The notes beneath the pieces are model-generated. The model saw nothing but the letters and a program-made list of their open reading frames with translations. It searched no databases and was not told the origin of the DNA. A DNA stretch of 25,463 nt from CAYFIW01 sp964500645. Lineage in GTDB: Bacteria; Chloroflexota; Dehalococcoidia; Lucifugimonadales; UBA826. Both the position numbers and the translations under genes were made by a program. The stretch spans positions 1-25,463 of the forward strand of contig CAZCOH010000021.1 in assembly GCA_964500645.1 (NCBI GenBank). The letters run 5' to 3'. The stretch's first letter is position 1; each line of letters opens with the position of its first letter. Positions 1 to 7,734 of this stretch are shown here, piece by piece.

Positions 1-70
1 CCTTCAGATAGCCAGCAGAGTATCTGCAAACCTTAATATATGTAACGGTAACGGCTAAGAAATTACCTAT

Positions 71-319
71 CTATGCGATTGACGTCATAACCGTAAGAAT
101 CGTTACTTTATCGTTTTTTACTTCTAAGAACCCACCATTGACAGGCACACTTGATTCCTGAGTACCATTACGTAATACCACTTCTCCAGGTTTGATCGAA
201 GTTAATAAGGGAGCATGCCTTGGAAGTATTCCAAGCTGCCCTTCCGAACCCGGAGCAATGACCACATCTGCGGAACCAGAATAAACTACTTCTTCTGTTG
301 TAACTATATCTACATTCAA
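71..319 (-). CDS. atpC: ATP synthase epsilon subunit, short form lacking the C-terminal helices
   Basis: Epsilon subunit of the F1 central stalk, which links gamma to the c-ring. The 82 residues match the N-terminal beta-sandwich domain: an opening VDIVTTEEVVYSG, then APGSEGQLGILPRHAPLL and GGFLEVKNDKVTIL. The usual protein is about 130-140 residues, with two C-terminal helices that can inhibit ATP hydrolysis. Here a TAG stop follows directly after the sandwich. The in-frame continuation past the stop is hydrophobic and does not resemble the Ala/Glu/Arg-rich helices, so a simple nonsense mutation is not favoured. The start is TTG, about 10 nt after a GGGGAAGG Shine-Dalgarno sequence; an in-frame TAA upstream rules out a longer form. 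It is the last atp gene, 20 nt after atpD. The family call is secure; whether the short form is native is less so. Confidence 0.92.
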   Translation of the reverse strand: MNVDIVTTEEVVYSGSADVVIAPGSEGQLGILPRHAPLLTSIKPGEVVLRNGTQESSVPVNGGFLEVKNDKVTILTVMTSIA

Positions 320-339
320 GATGAAATTACCTTCCCCAT

Positions 340-1737
340 TTATTCTTCGCTTGCCATTTGCTTCGCTCTCTCAACGGCCTCATCAATGGTTCCCACCATG
401 TAGAAAGCCTGCTCAGGCAAATCGTCATGTTCTCCATCAAGTATCTGCTTGAATCCCTGAACGGTATCCCGGACTGACACGTATTTCCCTGGACTTCCCG
501 TAAACACTTCAGCAACATTAAAAGGCTGAGTCAAAAATCTTTGCACTTTCCTAGCCCTAGCTACCGCAGTCTTATCTTCGTCTGACAACTCTTCGATACC
601 CAATATGGCAATGATATCTTGTAATTCCTGATATCTTTGAAGAACCTGCCTGACTCCTGTAGCCACGTCGTAATGTTCTTGACCAACTATGGATGGCTCA
701 AGAATGTTCGAGAAAGAAGTTAATGGATCGACAGCAGGGTAGAGTGCTTGAGCTGCCAAAGACCTTTCTAAAGTCATCACGGCATCAAGGTGGCCAAAAG
801 TGGTTACAATTCCAGGGTCTGTGTAATCGTCCGCAGGTACATAAATGGCTTGCACTGAAGTAATTGAACCGTTCTTAGAAGAGGTTATTCGTTCCTCCAA
901 AGCACCCATTTCGGTTCCCAAGGTAGGCTGATATCCCACCGCAGATGGCATTCTACCAAGTAGGGCCGATACTTCCATACCAGCCAATATATACCGGTAT
1001 ATATTATCCACAAAAAGCAAGACATCCTGCCCTCGCTCTTCCTTGAAATATTCGGCCATCGTGAGACCTGTTTGAGCCACTCTTGCTCTAATACCAGGAG
1101 GTTCGTTCATCTGACCGAATACGAGGACCGTCTGTGGTAATACTCCAGCTTCACGCATCTCATGCCATAGGTCATTTCCCTCTCTCGATCGTTCTCCTAC
1201 ACCGGCGAAAACTGATACACCCTGATGTTCCGTTGCTATATTATTAATTAACTCTTGAATAACGACTGTTTTACCGACTCCAGCTCCACCAAACGCTCCG
1301 ATCTTTCCTCCTTTCGTAAAAGGAGTCACTAAATCTAGAACCTTTATCCCGGTCTCCAGAACTTCTACTTCAGTAGCCTGATCTTCAAAAGAAGGTGGCT
1401 GTCTGTGTATAGGCCATGTTTCCGAAGCATCAATTTCTTCCAATCCGTCTAGTGTTTCCCCTAAGGTGTTAAAAAGACGTCCTAGCGTGGCATCACCTAC
1501 AGGCACAGCTATCGCTGCTCCAGTATCTATTGCATCAATCCCACGTTTTAAGCCTTCAGTAGGACCAAGTGCAAGACATCTTACCCAGTTATTTCCAATA
1601 TGTTGCTCTACCTCTAAAACAAGGGCATCATCCCCTATTTTGGTCTCTAAAGCGTTGTAAATGGAAGGCATACCATCTGGGGGAAATTCCACGTCAACAA
1701 CGGTTCCAATCACCTGAACTATTTTTCCGGTTGCCAT
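340..1737 (-). CDS. atpD: ATP synthase F1 beta subunit
   Basis: Catalytic subunit of F1; hydrolyses or synthesises ATP at the alpha/beta interfaces on the cytoplasmic side. Visible motifs are the P-loop GGAGVGKT (about residues 150-157), the GERSREGNDLWHEM segment with the catalytic glutamate near 182, Walker B VLLFVDNI (about 239-246), the MPSAVGYQPTL block, and a DELSEED-type element EELSDED (about 382-388). At 465 residues it is full length. The ATG start has GGAG about 8 nt upstream. It lies 46 nt after atpG and 20 nt before atpC in the atp operon. The variant DNIYRYILAGMEV replaces the DNIFRFTQAGSEV seen in many bacteria; this looks lineage-specific and not damaging. Confidence 0.98.
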   Translation of the reverse strand: MATGKIVQVIGTVVDVEFPPDGMPSIYNALETKIGDDALVLEVEQHIGNNWVRCLALGPTEGLKRGIDAIDTGAAIAVPVGDATLGRLFNTLGETLDGLEEIDASETWPIHRQPPSFEDQATEVEVLETGIKVLDLVTPFTKGGKIGAFGGAGVGKTVVIQELINNIATEHQGVSVFAGVGERSREGNDLWHEMREAGVLPQTVLVFGQMNEPPGIRARVAQTGLTMAEYFKEERGQDVLLFVDNIYRYILAGMEVSALLGRMPSAVGYQPTLGTEMGALEERITSSKNGSITSVQAIYVPADDYTDPGIVTTFGHLDAVMTLERSLAAQALYPAVDPLTSFSNILEPSIVGQEHYDVATGVRQVLQRYQELQDIIAILGIEELSDEDKTAVARARKVQRFLTQPFNVAEVFTGSPGKYVSVRDTVQGFKQILDGEHDDLPEQAFYMVGTIDEAVERAKQMASEE

Positions 1738-1783
1738 TACTTATGCTCCTAACCTGAGAAAGGTTTTATCAATATTCATATTA

Positions 1784-2644
1784 TTAATTCTCTATAGCCG
1801 CTACGCCACCCACTATGTCCAGCAACTCTTTTGTGATAGTTTCTTGTCTCAATTTATTCATCAAAAGAGTAAGATCATCAACCATATCGTTCGCATTATC
1901 CGTGGCTTGGTTCATAGCGACCATCCTAGCCGATTGCTCGCTTGCATTAGCCTCCAACACAGCGTGATGAATAAGGGTTTCTATATACCTAGGCAAGAGT
2001 TCCGTAAGAACCACGTTTGCATTCGGCTCAAATATATAACCTTGGTTATCACCGTTTGAAATTTCAGTACGTACCACTGGAGCCAATTGAGTTACAGTTG
2101 GCCTTTGCAAAGTGGTGTTCACAAATTGCGCATACGCTACATGTATTGAGTCGACTTGCCCGTTTATAAACCCGTCAATGATAGCTCTCGAGACTGGAGA
2201 GGTGTCAGAAGAGGTAGGGCGGTCACTAATCCCTGAGAGTTCTCCTATCAGTTCTAATCCGCTCCGCCTTGCAAAATCAATTCCCTTTTTCCCCAAAACA
2301 ACTACTTTTACAGGCACAGTTTGTATCCCGATAAAGTCACCAACTGCTCTAAGAACATTAGAATTAAGTCCTCCTGTAAGGCCTCTATCAGGAGTTATCA
2401 GCACCAGGCCAACATTGGAAACCTCACGGGGTTCTGCAAGTGGTTGTGACAATTCTTCATCCTGGGATTGGGCCATCACGTTAGAAACCATCTCAGACAT
2501 GCTATCCGCATAGGAACGTCCTTGAGTTGCAGCATCTTGAGTTCGTCTCAGTTTAGAGGCAGCAATCATAGACATTGCTTTGGTTATCTTAGCAGTGTTC
2601 TCAACACTTCTAATACGTCTTGCTATCTGTCGTACGCTAGCCAT
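1784..2644 (-). CDS. atpG: ATP synthase F1 gamma subunit
   Basis: Central rotor shaft of F1, turning inside the alpha3beta3 ring. The N-terminal helix (MASVRQIARRIRSVENTAKITKAM) and the C-terminal helix (ending in TKELLDIVGGVAAIEN) are the two conserved long helices that form the coiled coil. The middle segment LVLITPDRGLTGGLNSNVLR matches the conserved Rossmann-like part. The length of 286 residues is normal for the family. Its ATG directly abuts the atpA stop codon (TAAATG), so translation is probably coupled to atpA; only a weak Shine-Dalgarno sequence is visible. Confidence 0.97.
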   Translation of the reverse strand: MASVRQIARRIRSVENTAKITKAMSMIAASKLRRTQDAATQGRSYADSMSEMVSNVMAQSQDEELSQPLAEPREVSNVGLVLITPDRGLTGGLNSNVLRAVGDFIGIQTVPVKVVVLGKKGIDFARRSGLELIGELSGISDRPTSSDTSPVSRAIIDGFINGQVDSIHVAYAQFVNTTLQRPTVTQLAPVVRTEISNGDNQGYIFEPNANVVLTELLPRYIETLIHHAVLEANASEQSARMVAMNQATDNANDMVDDLTLLMNKLRQETITKELLDIVGGVAAIEN

Positions 2645-4159
2645 TTAACTAACTAATCCGCTTTGCTTGAATTCATCGATTGCAGCCCTGAGCTTATTTT
2701 GAGAATCCTCACTAAGATCTCCTTCGCTTGCAATCGAATGTAATATTTCGGAGTGATTAGAGGTCATGAAGCCATGAAATGCCTCTTCCCATCCAATAAC
2801 TTTATCAATAACTACGTCGTCCAAAAATCCTTCGTTGAGTGCAAACAAAATAGCAACTTGTTGCTCTACAGGGAGAGGGGTATTCTGGCCTTGCTTAAGA
2901 ATTTCTACTCCCCTTTGACCTCTTTCCAACTGTCTTCTTGTTGCTGCATCCAGATCATCAGTCCCAAATTGAGCGAAAGTCACCAACTCTCTATACTGAG
3001 CGAGACCTATCCTCAGACTTCCTGCTACTGACTTCATTGCTTTAGTTTGAGCAGCACTTCCGACACGTGATACCGATAAACCAGCATTCACTGCAGGTCT
3101 AATACCCGCATTGAAAAGCTCGGGTTCAAGATATATCTGACCGTCTGTTATGGAAATTACGTTCGTCGGTACATATGCCGAAACGTCCCCGGCCTGTGTT
3201 TCAATCACAGGAAGTGCAGTTACAGATCCACCGCCGTGATCATCGTCTAGACGCGCCGCCCTTTCCAATAACCTACTATGGAGATAAAAAACATCCCCTG
3301 GATAAGCTTCTCGACCCGGAGGTCTTTTCAGAAGCAATGACATTTGTCTGTATGCCCATGCATGCTTAGACAAGTCATCGTAGGCAATAAGAACGTCTTT
3401 CCCTTGAGCCATAAAATGCTCAGCCATCGCGCAGCCTGTGTATGGGGCCAAGTATTGCATAGGAGCCGAATCGGAAGCATTGGCAGCGACAATTATCGTG
3501 TGATCCAATCCACCATATTGTTCCAATACCCCTACTGTCTGAGCAACTTTGCCTACCTTTTGACCTATCGCTACATAGATACAGATTAAGTCCCCGCCTT
3601 TCTGGTTGATGATGGCATCCGTGCAAATCGCCGTTTTTCCAGTGGTCCTATCACCAATAATGAGTTCTCTCTGACCTCTTCCAACCGGAATCATCGCATC
3701 AATCGCCTTGATGCCCGTCTGTACAGGAGAGTCAACTGATTTCCTGATTGCCACATTAGGAGCAACAATTTCTACTTCTCTGGTTTCATCTGTATCAACT
3801 GGGCCCTTTCCATCTATTGGAATACCAATGCCATCCACCACTCTCCCGATAAGAGCATCACCAACGGGTACCTGCATAACCCTTCCGGTCCCTCTAACCT
3901 CTGTACCTTCCTTGATACCTAGAGGGTCTCCAAGTATCACAATTCCAACGCTATCTTCCTCAAGGTTAAGAGCAATACCAGCTACACCACCATCGAATTC
4001 AACCAACTCGTTGTAAGCCACACCCGACAAACCGTGGACACGTGCTATCCCGTCACCAACCTCTATCACTGTGCCAACATCCACCATTCCTAGGTCACTT
4101 CCAAAACCCTCAATCTGTTTTTTTATTACCGATGCTATGTCCTGTCCTCTGACGGCCAT
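2645..4159 (-). CDS. atpA: ATP synthase F1 alpha subunit
   Basis: Non-catalytic nucleotide-binding subunit of the F1 hexamer. It shows the P-loop GDRTTGKT (about residues 169-176), LLKRPPGREAYPGDVFYLHS, and the SVSRVGSAAQTKAMK segment that carries the arginine reaching into the beta active site. An upstream in-frame ATG at 4171 would add only MEGD. Those codons read GGAGGGTGAT, an ideal Shine-Dalgarno sequence about 5 nt before the second ATG, so I choose 4159 (504 residues, MAVRGQDIASVI). A 15-nt perfect inverted repeat lies just upstream (4173-4187). atpG follows without a gap. Confidence 0.97.
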   Translation of the reverse strand: MAVRGQDIASVIKKQIEGFGSDLGMVDVGTVIEVGDGIARVHGLSGVAYNELVEFDGGVAGIALNLEEDSVGIVILGDPLGIKEGTEVRGTGRVMQVPVGDALIGRVVDGIGIPIDGKGPVDTDETREVEIVAPNVAIRKSVDSPVQTGIKAIDAMIPVGRGQRELIIGDRTTGKTAICTDAIINQKGGDLICIYVAIGQKVGKVAQTVGVLEQYGGLDHTIIVAANASDSAPMQYLAPYTGCAMAEHFMAQGKDVLIAYDDLSKHAWAYRQMSLLLKRPPGREAYPGDVFYLHSRLLERAARLDDDHGGGSVTALPVIETQAGDVSAYVPTNVISITDGQIYLEPELFNAGIRPAVNAGLSVSRVGSAAQTKAMKSVAGSLRIGLAQYRELVTFAQFGTDDLDAATRRQLERGQRGVEILKQGQNTPLPVEQQVAILFALNEGFLDDVVIDKVIGWEEAFHGFMTSNHSEILHSIASEGDLSEDSQNKLRAAIDEFKQSGLVS

Positions 4160-4172
4160 ATCACCCTCCATT

Positions 4173-4187
4173 AGGGAATGATTCCCT
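4173..4187. repeat. Perfect inverted repeat before atpA
   Basis: AGGGAAT, one central base, ATTCCCT: 7-nt arms that can form a short hairpin in the atpH-atpA intercistronic mRNA, just upstream of the atpA Shine-Dalgarno sequence. There is no T-tract on the atp mRNA strand, so it is not a standard terminator. A role in processing or translation is inference. Confidence 0.5.
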
Positions 4188-4219
4188 TAAACTATTAATT
4201 TTCTTATATGTTTTTCCCG

Positions 4220-4759
4220 CTAAGTTCCTCGAACCAGCTCTCTTTTCATGTCTTCAAGTCTGGTTTTTAGGCTTCCGTCGATAAGACGGTCTCCTACCCT
4301 AGCAACGAATCCTCCGACGATCGAATTATCCACCCTAGTGGTAACTGTCAATTCTTTGCCCACTATATTGGATAAAGCAGTTGTTATTGAAGTCTGCTGA
4401 TCGTCACTCAGTCGAATAGCCGATGTTATCTCTGCCCTAACTAGACCTTTTTCGCCATCTACTAGCTCTTGAAAAGAATCTGCAATGGCAGGAAGACTCG
4501 ACACCGAACTTCTGGCAGCTAGTAAACAAACAAGATTCATAGCGAGGTCACTTATGCTTCCTGCAAATGCTTCTTTAATAACCGCAGTCTTTTGGTCAGT
4601 TTCTACCTTCGGAGAATCCGCGAACGATACAAATAATTCATCACTTATAGAAGCAGCCAAAACTGACAAGTCTTCAGTCCAGTTTTCCAGATGATCCTTT
4701 TCTACCGCAAGCTGATAAATCGCCTGAGCATACCTTCTAGCGGAAACTAATCTCGCCAT
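4220..4759 (-). CDS. atpH: ATP synthase F1 delta subunit
   Basis: Peripheral-stalk subunit that ties F1 to the b subunits. The start MARLVSARRYAQAIYQLA is the typical delta N-terminus, and the C-terminal block VDNSIVGGFVARVGDRLIDGSLKTRLEDMKREL is the conserved delta signature. A longer reading (to 4795) would add 12 residues overlapping the end of atpF. I prefer 4759 because the family begins here and the ATG follows the atpF stop by one base (TAATATG), which suggests translational coupling. The 179 residues are normal for the family. Confidence 0.95.
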   Translation of the reverse strand: MARLVSARRYAQAIYQLAVEKDHLENWTEDLSVLAASISDELFVSFADSPKVETDQKTAVIKEAFAGSISDLAMNLVCLLAARSSVSSLPAIADSFQELVDGEKGLVRAEITSAIRLSDDQQTSITTALSNIVGKELTVTTRVDNSIVGGFVARVGDRLIDGSLKTRLEDMKRELVRGT

Positions 4760-4760
4760 A

Positions 4761-5258
4761 TTAATTGCTACCAGCCGTGCTCTCTTCAAGAACACTATCT
4801 ATTAAATCTTTGTGATTGGATTCGTCGAGAGAGTTTCTAACGACCTTTTCGGCAGCACTGATCGCAAGCCCCGCAAATTCCTTCCGAAGCTCTTCAATCG
4901 CAGCGTCTCGCTCTCTTTGAATATTAGCCTCAGCTCTAGAGCGTTCTGCCTCTATGTCCTGTCTCGCCTTTTCCATTTCCTCTTCTCTAAACCGTTCTGC
5001 AGTTTCTCGTGCCTGGGCAATAAGAGCTTGGCCCTCTGTCCTTGCCTCTGCAATCTGTTTCTCGATTGCCTCTTCAGATCTCGCAGCGTCTTCTTTTGCC
5101 TTTTCGGCCGCATCTAGACTCGACTTAATCTTCTCCGCCCTTTGATCGAGCATGCCAACCATGGGCTTATAGAGAACCTTGGACAGAATGAAGAAAAGAA
5201 TCACAAAGCTGACTATCTGAGTAATCAGACCAGGCAGATTTATTCCTAATGCATCCAT
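4761..5258 (-). CDS. atpF: ATP synthase F0 b subunit
   Basis: Membrane-anchored peripheral stalk. Residues about 8-30 form one hydrophobic helix (LPGLITQIVSFVILFFILSK), followed by the VLYKPMVGMLDQRAEKI junction and a long charged, Ala/Glu/Arg-rich coiled coil to near the C-terminus. The 165 residues are typical. The ATG has TAGGAG upstream. Only one b-type gene is present, so the stalk is presumably a b homodimer, unlike the b/b' pairs of phototrophs. Confidence 0.96.
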   Translation of the reverse strand: MDALGINLPGLITQIVSFVILFFILSKVLYKPMVGMLDQRAEKIKSSLDAAEKAKEDAARSEEAIEKQIAEARTEGQALIAQARETAERFREEEMEKARQDIEAERSRAEANIQRERDAAIEELRKEFAGLAISAAEKVVRNSLDESNHKDLIDSVLEESTAGSN

Positions 5259-5327
5259 ACCGAACTCCTATATAAAATCTCCCTATCTGTAGCGACAGGA
5301 AGATATTCCAACAATTCTAATTCCTGC

Positions 5328-5552
5328 TTATACGAATTTTATTATGATCGCAACAACAAGTGCATAGATCGCTATTGCCTCTGTAAAAGCGATTGCTAGG
5401 ATCATATTTTGCTGTATTTGGCCTGCAGCCTCAGGATTGCGTCCTAGAGCCTCCATGGCCTTTGCCGCAAGCATACCTATTCCTATTGCGGGACCGATAG
5501 CACCTAGCCCTATAGCAAGACCGGCACCAATATTCATGATATCGCCTTCCAT
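5328..5552 (-). CDS. atpE: ATP synthase F0 c subunit (proton-type rotor ring)
   Basis: Two-helix proteolipid that forms the rotor ring. The glycine-rich first helix (GAGLAIGLGAIGPAIGIG), the polar loop GRNPEA and the ion-binding Glu58 in AFTEAIAIYALV are all present. Glu58 is followed by Ala, not Ser/Thr, and the helix-1 position that is Gln in sodium-binding rings is Ile, so proton coupling is expected. The 74 residues are normal. Two starts are possible: ATG at 5552 with GGGAGG 7 nt upstream, or ATG at 5537 with GGAAGG 7 nt upstream. I keep the longer because a few residues normally precede helix 1. Confidence 0.97.
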   Translation of the reverse strand: MEGDIMNIGAGLAIGLGAIGPAIGIGMLAAKAMEALGRNPEAAGQIQQNMILAIAFTEAIAIYALVVAIIIKFV

Positions 5553-5577
5553 TTATATTCCTCCCTTTTTAATTATT

Positions 5578-5594
5578 AAAATAACTGTTATTTT
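5578..5594. repeat. Perfect inverted repeat between atpB and atpE
   Basis: AAAATAAC, one central base, GTTATTTT: 8-nt arms that are entirely AT-rich apart from the innermost C/G bases. In the mRNA this could form a weak seven-pair hairpin with a three-base loop, just 5' of the atpE Shine-Dalgarno sequence. The c subunit is needed in about tenfold excess, so a stabilising or processing element here is plausible, but this is inference. Confidence 0.4.
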
Positions 5595-5612
5595 GATTTA
5601 CTCTTAGATCAA

Positions 5613-6776
5613 TTAATGGTGGTCATCTCCACCATGACTAACACTCGCCATTGCAGCGAATACCAAGGTTAACATTGCAAAAATAAACGCCTGTATCACA
5701 CCGACAAAAAGTTCCAGGCCCATGAAAGGAATAAGACCAATTAGCGGCAACAAAAACCCCATAGCCATTAATAAAACTTCACCAGCGAAAATATTCCCAA
5801 AAAGCCTGAACGTAAAGCTAATCACCTTGGCCAACTCACTAATTAGCTCCAAAAGGCCTACGAAAAACCCAACCGGACCTTCGCGGAAATTTATGAATTT
5901 ACCAGCATGCCCGAAAGCCCCTAAAATACTAAATCCCCAATAATGAACCATGATCATAGCCACCAATGCTATGGCTAAAGTCATATTCACATCTGTATTC
6001 GCGGCCCTTAAAAACGGAACCAAATGGCCCGCCCTCTTACCTTCACCAACATCTCCATGCTTTTCATCATACTCATCAAATGTGAGCTGTTCGGACAAAG
6101 AGCCAGGAGCAAGATATCCAAACGATTGATCACCCGTAAAAACATGAAGCTTGACCTTACCCAAGTGATCATCATGATGGTCATCAGAGTGATCCTCTGT
6201 TTTACCATGAGAATCCTTAGACTTTCCGTGAGCCTCATCGTGCCCTGCCTCACCAAGGGCAGGATCAGAATAGTGGTGAACATCATGATGGTGAGCGATC
6301 TCAGACGGATCTGCTATACGCCCCACGGTTCCAAACCCAGGGAGTATCCCCATCCAGTTCGCCACAACTATAAAAACGAATATGGTAAAAACTAAAGGAA
6401 AAAACCTTCTAGCTTTCTCCTTTCCGGCAACACTTTCACAGAGTTGCAAAAAGAATTCAAATAGTACCTCGAAAAGTGCTTGAAGACGGCCTGGGATTTC
6501 CTTGAGACCCTTCTTTAGCAGCAACGATAATACTATCAACACAATCATAGCTAACCATGTAGTCAGCATCGTATTCATCAAATCCCAATTACCAATAGGG
6601 GTATCAAAGCCATGCAAAACTATTTCTGCTGGCAATTGAATAGCTGGAAGGGAACTAGACAGAAAACCCAAACCAAATGCGTTCCCGAGTGCTCCACCAA
6701 GAATGCTTACAACGAATATCGAAATTAAAACGATTGTTAGTAGCAAGGTTTTTGGGCTACTTAGCAATTTACTCAA
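5613..6776 (-). CDS. atpB: ATP synthase F0 a subunit with a His/Asp-rich loop insertion
   Basis: Stator membrane subunit that forms the proton half-channels beside the c-ring. The essential arginine is Arg324 in SFTFRLFGNIFAGE, and the NTDVNMTLAIAL motif is present (about 260-271). Hydrophobic helices lie near 11-32, 70-88, 128-147, 264-282, 303-320 and 335-377. At 387 residues it is clearly longer than the roughly 240-300 usual for the family. The extra length is a soluble segment at about 155-253, in the loop between the ANWMGILPGFG helix and the NTDVN helix, which is external in known topologies. Residues 161-205 of it contain about 12 histidines and many Asp/Glu. The start is TTG, with AGGAG overlapping the atpZ stop; Leu4 (also TTG) is an alternative start. 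Confidence 0.95.
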   Translation of the reverse strand: MSKLLSSPKTLLLTIVLISIFVVSILGGALGNAFGLGFLSSSLPAIQLPAEIVLHGFDTPIGNWDLMNTMLTTWLAMIVLIVLSLLLKKGLKEIPGRLQALFEVLFEFFLQLCESVAGKEKARRFFPLVFTIFVFIVVANWMGILPGFGTVGRIADPSEIAHHHDVHHYSDPALGEAGHDEAHGKSKDSHGKTEDHSDDHHDDHLGKVKLHVFTGDQSFGYLAPGSLSEQLTFDEYDEKHGDVGEGKRAGHLVPFLRAANTDVNMTLAIALVAMIMVHYWGFSILGAFGHAGKFINFREGPVGFFVGLLELISELAKVISFTFRLFGNIFAGEVLLMAMGFLLPLIGLIPFMGLELFVGVIQAFIFAMLTLVFAAMASVSHGGDDHH

Positions 6777-6790
6777 GCTTCTTAATACTC

Positions 6791-7018
6791 CTATCTTTCA
6801 TTCTCAGCGATATAAGCGAGAAGCGCCAGAATCATTCTAATCATTCCTCCCACTGCTGCGATAAGACCCAGAGCTATCCCAAGTAAGGTTAAAAGTGGAC
6901 TTAGGTCTAAGGCACGGTCGGCCCATAGACCTGCTACTGCACCAGCTGCTATGCACAATCCAACGTACCATCCGATCCCTAGCAACCTAAGTAACATCCC
7001 CATCCTCTTGGAGCTCAT
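6791..7018 (-). CDS. AtpZ/AtpI-family accessory protein of ATP synthase
   Basis: Small membrane protein (75 residues) with two hydrophobic helices (about 13-33 and 41-70) joined by a short segment LWADRALDLSPLL. It matches the gene-1 (AtpZ/AtpI) family that heads many atp operons; members are linked to c-ring assembly or Mg/Ca handling. Position and architecture support the call; which subfamily applies is not clear. The ATG has GAGGGGG about 4 nt upstream. It is the first gene behind the atp promoter at 7046-7073, 14 nt before atpB. Confidence 0.8.
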   Translation of the reverse strand: MSSKRMGMLLRLLGIGWYVGLCIAAGAVAGLWADRALDLSPLLTLLGIALGLIAAVGGMIRMILALLAYIAENER

Positions 7019-7045
7019 ATTGCCCCCTCGCGAACGGTTGTTAAG

Positions 7046-7073
7046 ATTATCACAATATTATTAATGTGGTCAA
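7046..7073 (-). promoter_or_regulatory. Probable sigma70-type promoter of the atp operon
   Basis: On the minus strand: TTGACC (7068-7073), a 16-nt spacer, and GATAAT (7046-7051) preceded by TGT. The predicted start site is about 20 nt before the atpZ/I ATG at 7018. It matches consensus at 5/6 in both boxes. The operon could also receive read-through from the DUF151 gene, whose stop is 120 nt upstream of atpZ/I. Confidence 0.6.
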
Positions 7074-7138
7074 AGACCTAACCATTTGTCATAAATTAAC
7101 AAATATAATTGCCGAATCAACCGACTTTGACACGCCAA

Positions 7139-7675
7139 TTATTGATCTTTCCCAAGATCCTCTAGGTCCAAAGTGTCAATGAAGTCAGTAAATGCCGAGA
7201 GTGATTTTAATTCATCTTCATTCACTGGAGTTTGCTGACTATTATTTGAAACTTCCTTGGCTTCTTCCACTTCCGCATCTAAATTAACCCCAGCTTTATC
7301 TACTACGTCATCTTCAGCATATATAGGGGCATTCGTTCTCACAGCTAACGCAATAGCATCACTAGGTCTTGAATCTATTTCAATTATTGTATTGTTGTAA
7401 TCAACCAAAATCTTTGCGTAGAAAGTATCATTTTTCAATTCAGATACAACTATGCTTTTTACAGATCCACCTAGGTTGCCTATTACATCATCCAACAGGT
7501 CATGAGTCATTGGCCTTTGCACTTCCACATCCATCAGTTTGATTCTTATGGCTTCTACTTCAAAATGACCTACAAATATCGGGAGAAAAAGATCAGAATC
7601 TTTAACCCTCAGTACGACAGCTCTTTGCTGCGTTTCTTGTCTGACCCTTATGCTCTCTATTTCTAGTTCCCTCAT
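7139..7675 (-). CDS. DUF151 bifunctional nuclease-domain protein
   Basis: Bifunctional nuclease (BFN/DUF151) family; plant and bacterial members have been reported with DNase/RNase activity, but most are uncharacterised. The core is MRELEIESIRVR, then VVLRVKDSDLFLPIFVGHFEVEAI, MTHDLLDDVI and SRPSDAIALAVRTNAPIYAEDDVVDKAGV, the diagnostic end of the domain. A charged tail of about 45 residues follows. I chose ATG at 7675 (178 residues) because AGGAGGT lies 8 nt upstream and the promoter -10 box sits at 7735-7740, which makes the longer TTG reading (7735) untranscribed. It lies directly upstream of the atp operon. Confidence 0.9.
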   Translation of the reverse strand: MRELEIESIRVRQETQQRAVVLRVKDSDLFLPIFVGHFEVEAIRIKLMDVEVQRPMTHDLLDDVIGNLGGSVKSIVVSELKNDTFYAKILVDYNNTIIEIDSRPSDAIALAVRTNAPIYAEDDVVDKAGVNLDAEVEEAKEVSNNSQQTPVNEDELKSLSAFTDFIDTLDLEDLGKDQ

Positions 7676-7734
7676 TTGGTGATACCTCCTGAGTGAATGA
7701 GTTTCGATGTTTATTTTCGGTAATCGGGGCGGCA

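Noticed and set aside
2112..2513. 133-residue plus-strand frame opposite atpG, and the 158-residue frame at 10671-11147
   Set aside because: Both lie wholly within secure genes on the other strand, with no Shine-Dalgarno sequence, homology or plausible composition.
4760..4795. Longer delta-subunit start at 4795
   Set aside because: It adds 12 non-homologous residues overlapping atpF; the ATG at 4759 begins the typical MARLVSARRYAQA and follows the atpF stop by one base.
5328..5552. Sodium-coupled c-ring
   Set aside because: Glu58 is followed by Ala and the helix-1 Gln of sodium-type rings is replaced by Ile.
6162..6296. CRISPR-like or tandem DNA repeat from the repeated CATCATGATGG-type sequence
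   Set aside because: It is low-complexity coding for the His/Asp-rich stretch of atpB; there are no regular repeat-spacer units.
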